DNA of 64,000 nucleotides from Apteryx mantelli (taxonomy: Eukaryota; Chordata; Aves; Apterygiformes; Apterygidae): assembly GCF_036417845.1 (NCBI RefSeq), contig NC_089981.1, positions 25,254,001 to 25,318,000 of the forward strand, in the 5' to 3' direction. Position 1 is the stretch's first letter, and each line of letters begins with the position of its first letter. The notes under the pieces are model-generated. The model was given only the letters and a program-made list of their open reading frames with translations. It ran no database searches and was not told the origin of the DNA. A program made the position numbers and the translations under genes. Positions 61,973-64,000 of this stretch are shown here, piece by piece.

Positions 61973-64000
61973 GTCATCACTCATGACAGAAACCATATAA
62001 TAGGAGAAAGTGGGTGTTAGTACACCTGTAACTGGCGACAACTAAGCTAATCATAGTCTGTAATCAGAATATTAAAAAAAATACTTTCTCCAACCCACAC
62101 AGGAAAACTGTACTGCTCCATACTCCTACGATGCATTGTACTATATTTCTTCTTGTTAATACTGTATCAACAGTTTGTATAACACTCTTACTAACACATT
62201 CTTAAGTTAGAAGTAGGAAGTGAGTAATAACGCAAGCAAGAGCATCTCTTGTGTTATTTCTGTGTGTGCATGCAATATATTAGTGATATGTGTCACTACT
62301 CTGAATCAACAAGAGAGACAGTAGATTACTTCATTCCTGAGTTGCATTAAATTGAAACTGAAGGTTGCTCTTTTGTCGCTTTCCTGCTCCCAGGGACATT
62401 ACATCAATAAACACAAACAGGACTTGCATGTTGTAAAAGAGTTAATGCCCACAGAATTGATATTTAAATCAATGGATTAAAATGCTGCATATTTAACAAG
62501 CAAAATGGATCTCAGATTTTACTTTGAAAAAGAGATCTATTCCTGCCTCAGTACTGCCTTAGGAGAGTCTCTCACTGTCACATTGCAGTGAAAACTGGAA
62601 AGGGAGCTTTCGGTTGATACTTGAGAAAATAATCAAAAACCTATCTTTAACTCTTTTGTTTCCCAGTTGTTGAACTGTCCCAATAGCTATTTGAATCCAA
62701 TCAGCTCTAGCCAGTAACAGGAAGAACACGGAAAGAGAGAATCAAACTCTAAGCCTTTTAAGACTTAGTTCACTCTAGGTATAAATGGACAGAACTTGTA
62801 TCAGCTTCAAAGAGAACTGCTCTGGCTTATGCCATGGATGAGTTTGACCCTTAGAGTACATTTGGTTTATATACTAAGTCAAATATATGCAGGTATGAGC
62901 TCAGAGTAGCACCTCTGAAGTTAAGACCTGGGGGCCAAAGGTTAAGGAGGATGTAAGGCAGGTTTTGTCCATGGCCATCTCTCCTTAATAAATTATAAAA
63001 GTTCAAAGTAAAGTAAGCTTTAAAGAGTTTAAGAAAGAAACTCCAGTACTTAATAGTTTTGACCCATCACCATTTAGTAACAGAAGAAATTTTCTTATTC
63101 TGTCCCTCAGCTAGGACTGCTGATATATTTGAATCCTCAATGTTAAATAACACACAAAAAATGCTGCAATCTCATCAACGATGCAGTATCTTGACCATCC
63201 AGACCAGGAGTGAAACAGAGTCTTCAGGCTGCGAGGATTCTTTCTCCCTTCATTTACCATCAGAGAATTTGATCTGACTGGAAGCTGAAATCTCCTCATT
63301 CAGGACTTCAGGAGAATGACCTCAGCAGACTTTCTGCTTCCTTAGAGTTTGTGCCTCACCACAACCCTCCATCTCTCCTTCATTTGGAACCCCCTGGCAT
63401 CCACAGGTAGCCACCGTCCCAACAGGCATGGAAACTCTGGGACTTCACTGAGAAGATGGAGACATGGCATAGTCCAAGAAAAGGGGCCATTTCCAGTCCT
63501 TTCACCACCCTGTTGCTAGAGCTGAGAGGCCAAATGGCTCTCTTGGATGGTCCAGAGCATTACCTAAGCTCTGGAGAGAGGAATGAAATCTAGGGAGACT
63601 GTGAGGAGATTAAAGAAAGAGAATTTGTGATGGTTCAGTCAGAGCAGAATGGGGTCAAGCTAGGTCATGCAGAACATGGCACAAGACAAGGATACTGTGA
63701 TACCGAAGAAATGATGTCACCTTGTCCTTTTGGCACTGTTTTGAATTACATACATTTAGACTCAGGATACTAAATTCACACCATTTACTGCTGACTGCCT
63801 TGTATACCTTTGCTATTGTGCCGTACTAGATTGGAGGGCTAACATTCATGGGTAAACGCTGCTGTCTGTTACAGCCACGCAATCCCACTGAAGTTAGCAG
63901 GACTGAAAGCATTGAATTGAGAGCAGAGTTAGCCCAATTGATTCTATTATGACCTGAGCCGCTTCTGATATCATCTTTTTCTCCAGGGGAATTCGGTGGC

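Larger units (their letters stand above)
55513..64000. other. Non-coding stretch to the window end
   Basis: No convincing gene. It holds a possible 214-nt plus-strand exon at 57809-58022 and MIR-like relics near 59.2 and 61.9 kb. The longest open frame is 174 codons, plus strand, at 61182-61706; it has no recognisable domain. The last 2 kb contain nothing I recognise. Confidence 0.55.

Noticed and set aside
1-64000. CRISPR arrays, tRNA or rRNA genes, bacterial operons
   Set aside because: No direct-repeat/spacer pattern, no recognised tRNA B-box-type sequence in a cloverleaf context, and no dense same-strand coding.

Overview
The window looks like a stretch of bird nuclear genome. The main evidence is a CR1 LINE at 8230-9450. 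It ends in two copies of the ATTCTGTG octamer and carries the usual avian CR1 3' end. Other evidence is the AT-rich, intron-like background, a single very GC-rich CpG island, degraded older CR1 pieces and MIR-like SINE relics. Nothing bacterial or plasmid-like is present. Genes are sparse: nearly all open reading frames of 60-160 codons occur at the frequency chance predicts for this base composition, and most are not annotated.

Region by region. 1-22.8 kb is intron-like DNA, interrupted by the CR1 copy and a TG/TA microsatellite. 22.87-24.1 kb is a CpG island. On the minus strand it holds a convincing first coding exon: a strong Kozak context, a 17-residue signal peptide (MRRLPLPCLLLLLLLAE), then a splice donor. 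The gene therefore runs leftward and its intron 1 covers some or all of 1-23.4 kb. Possible small downstream exons are a 12-nt microexon at 13083-13094 and a 57-nt segment at 80-136; both are unproven. I could not identify the gene.

24-64 kb lacks any clear multi-exon gene. The best coding candidate is a 144-nt, phase 1-1 segment on the minus strand at 44270-44413. It has good splice sites, a hydrophobic stretch and an N-glycosylation sequon. This part also holds two solo LTRs of one endogenous retrovirus family (31222-32057 and 54820-55507). Both lie in minus orientation. The first has a perfect 5-bp target duplication and the second a near-perfect one. They differ mainly by a 143-bp internal tandem unit. 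Ancient CR1 3' ends lie at about 27.19-27.89 kb and 53.33-53.53 kb, and several MIR-like relics are scattered through the right half.

How the parts relate: one leftward promoter with signal-peptide exon is well supported, and another leftward-transcribed membrane or secreted protein gene may cross 44 kb. Everything else is intronic or intergenic sequence, mobile-element remains, simple repeats and possible regulatory DNA. I found no compelling new biological system. The most informative unusual item is the LTR pair and its mosaic 143-bp unit.
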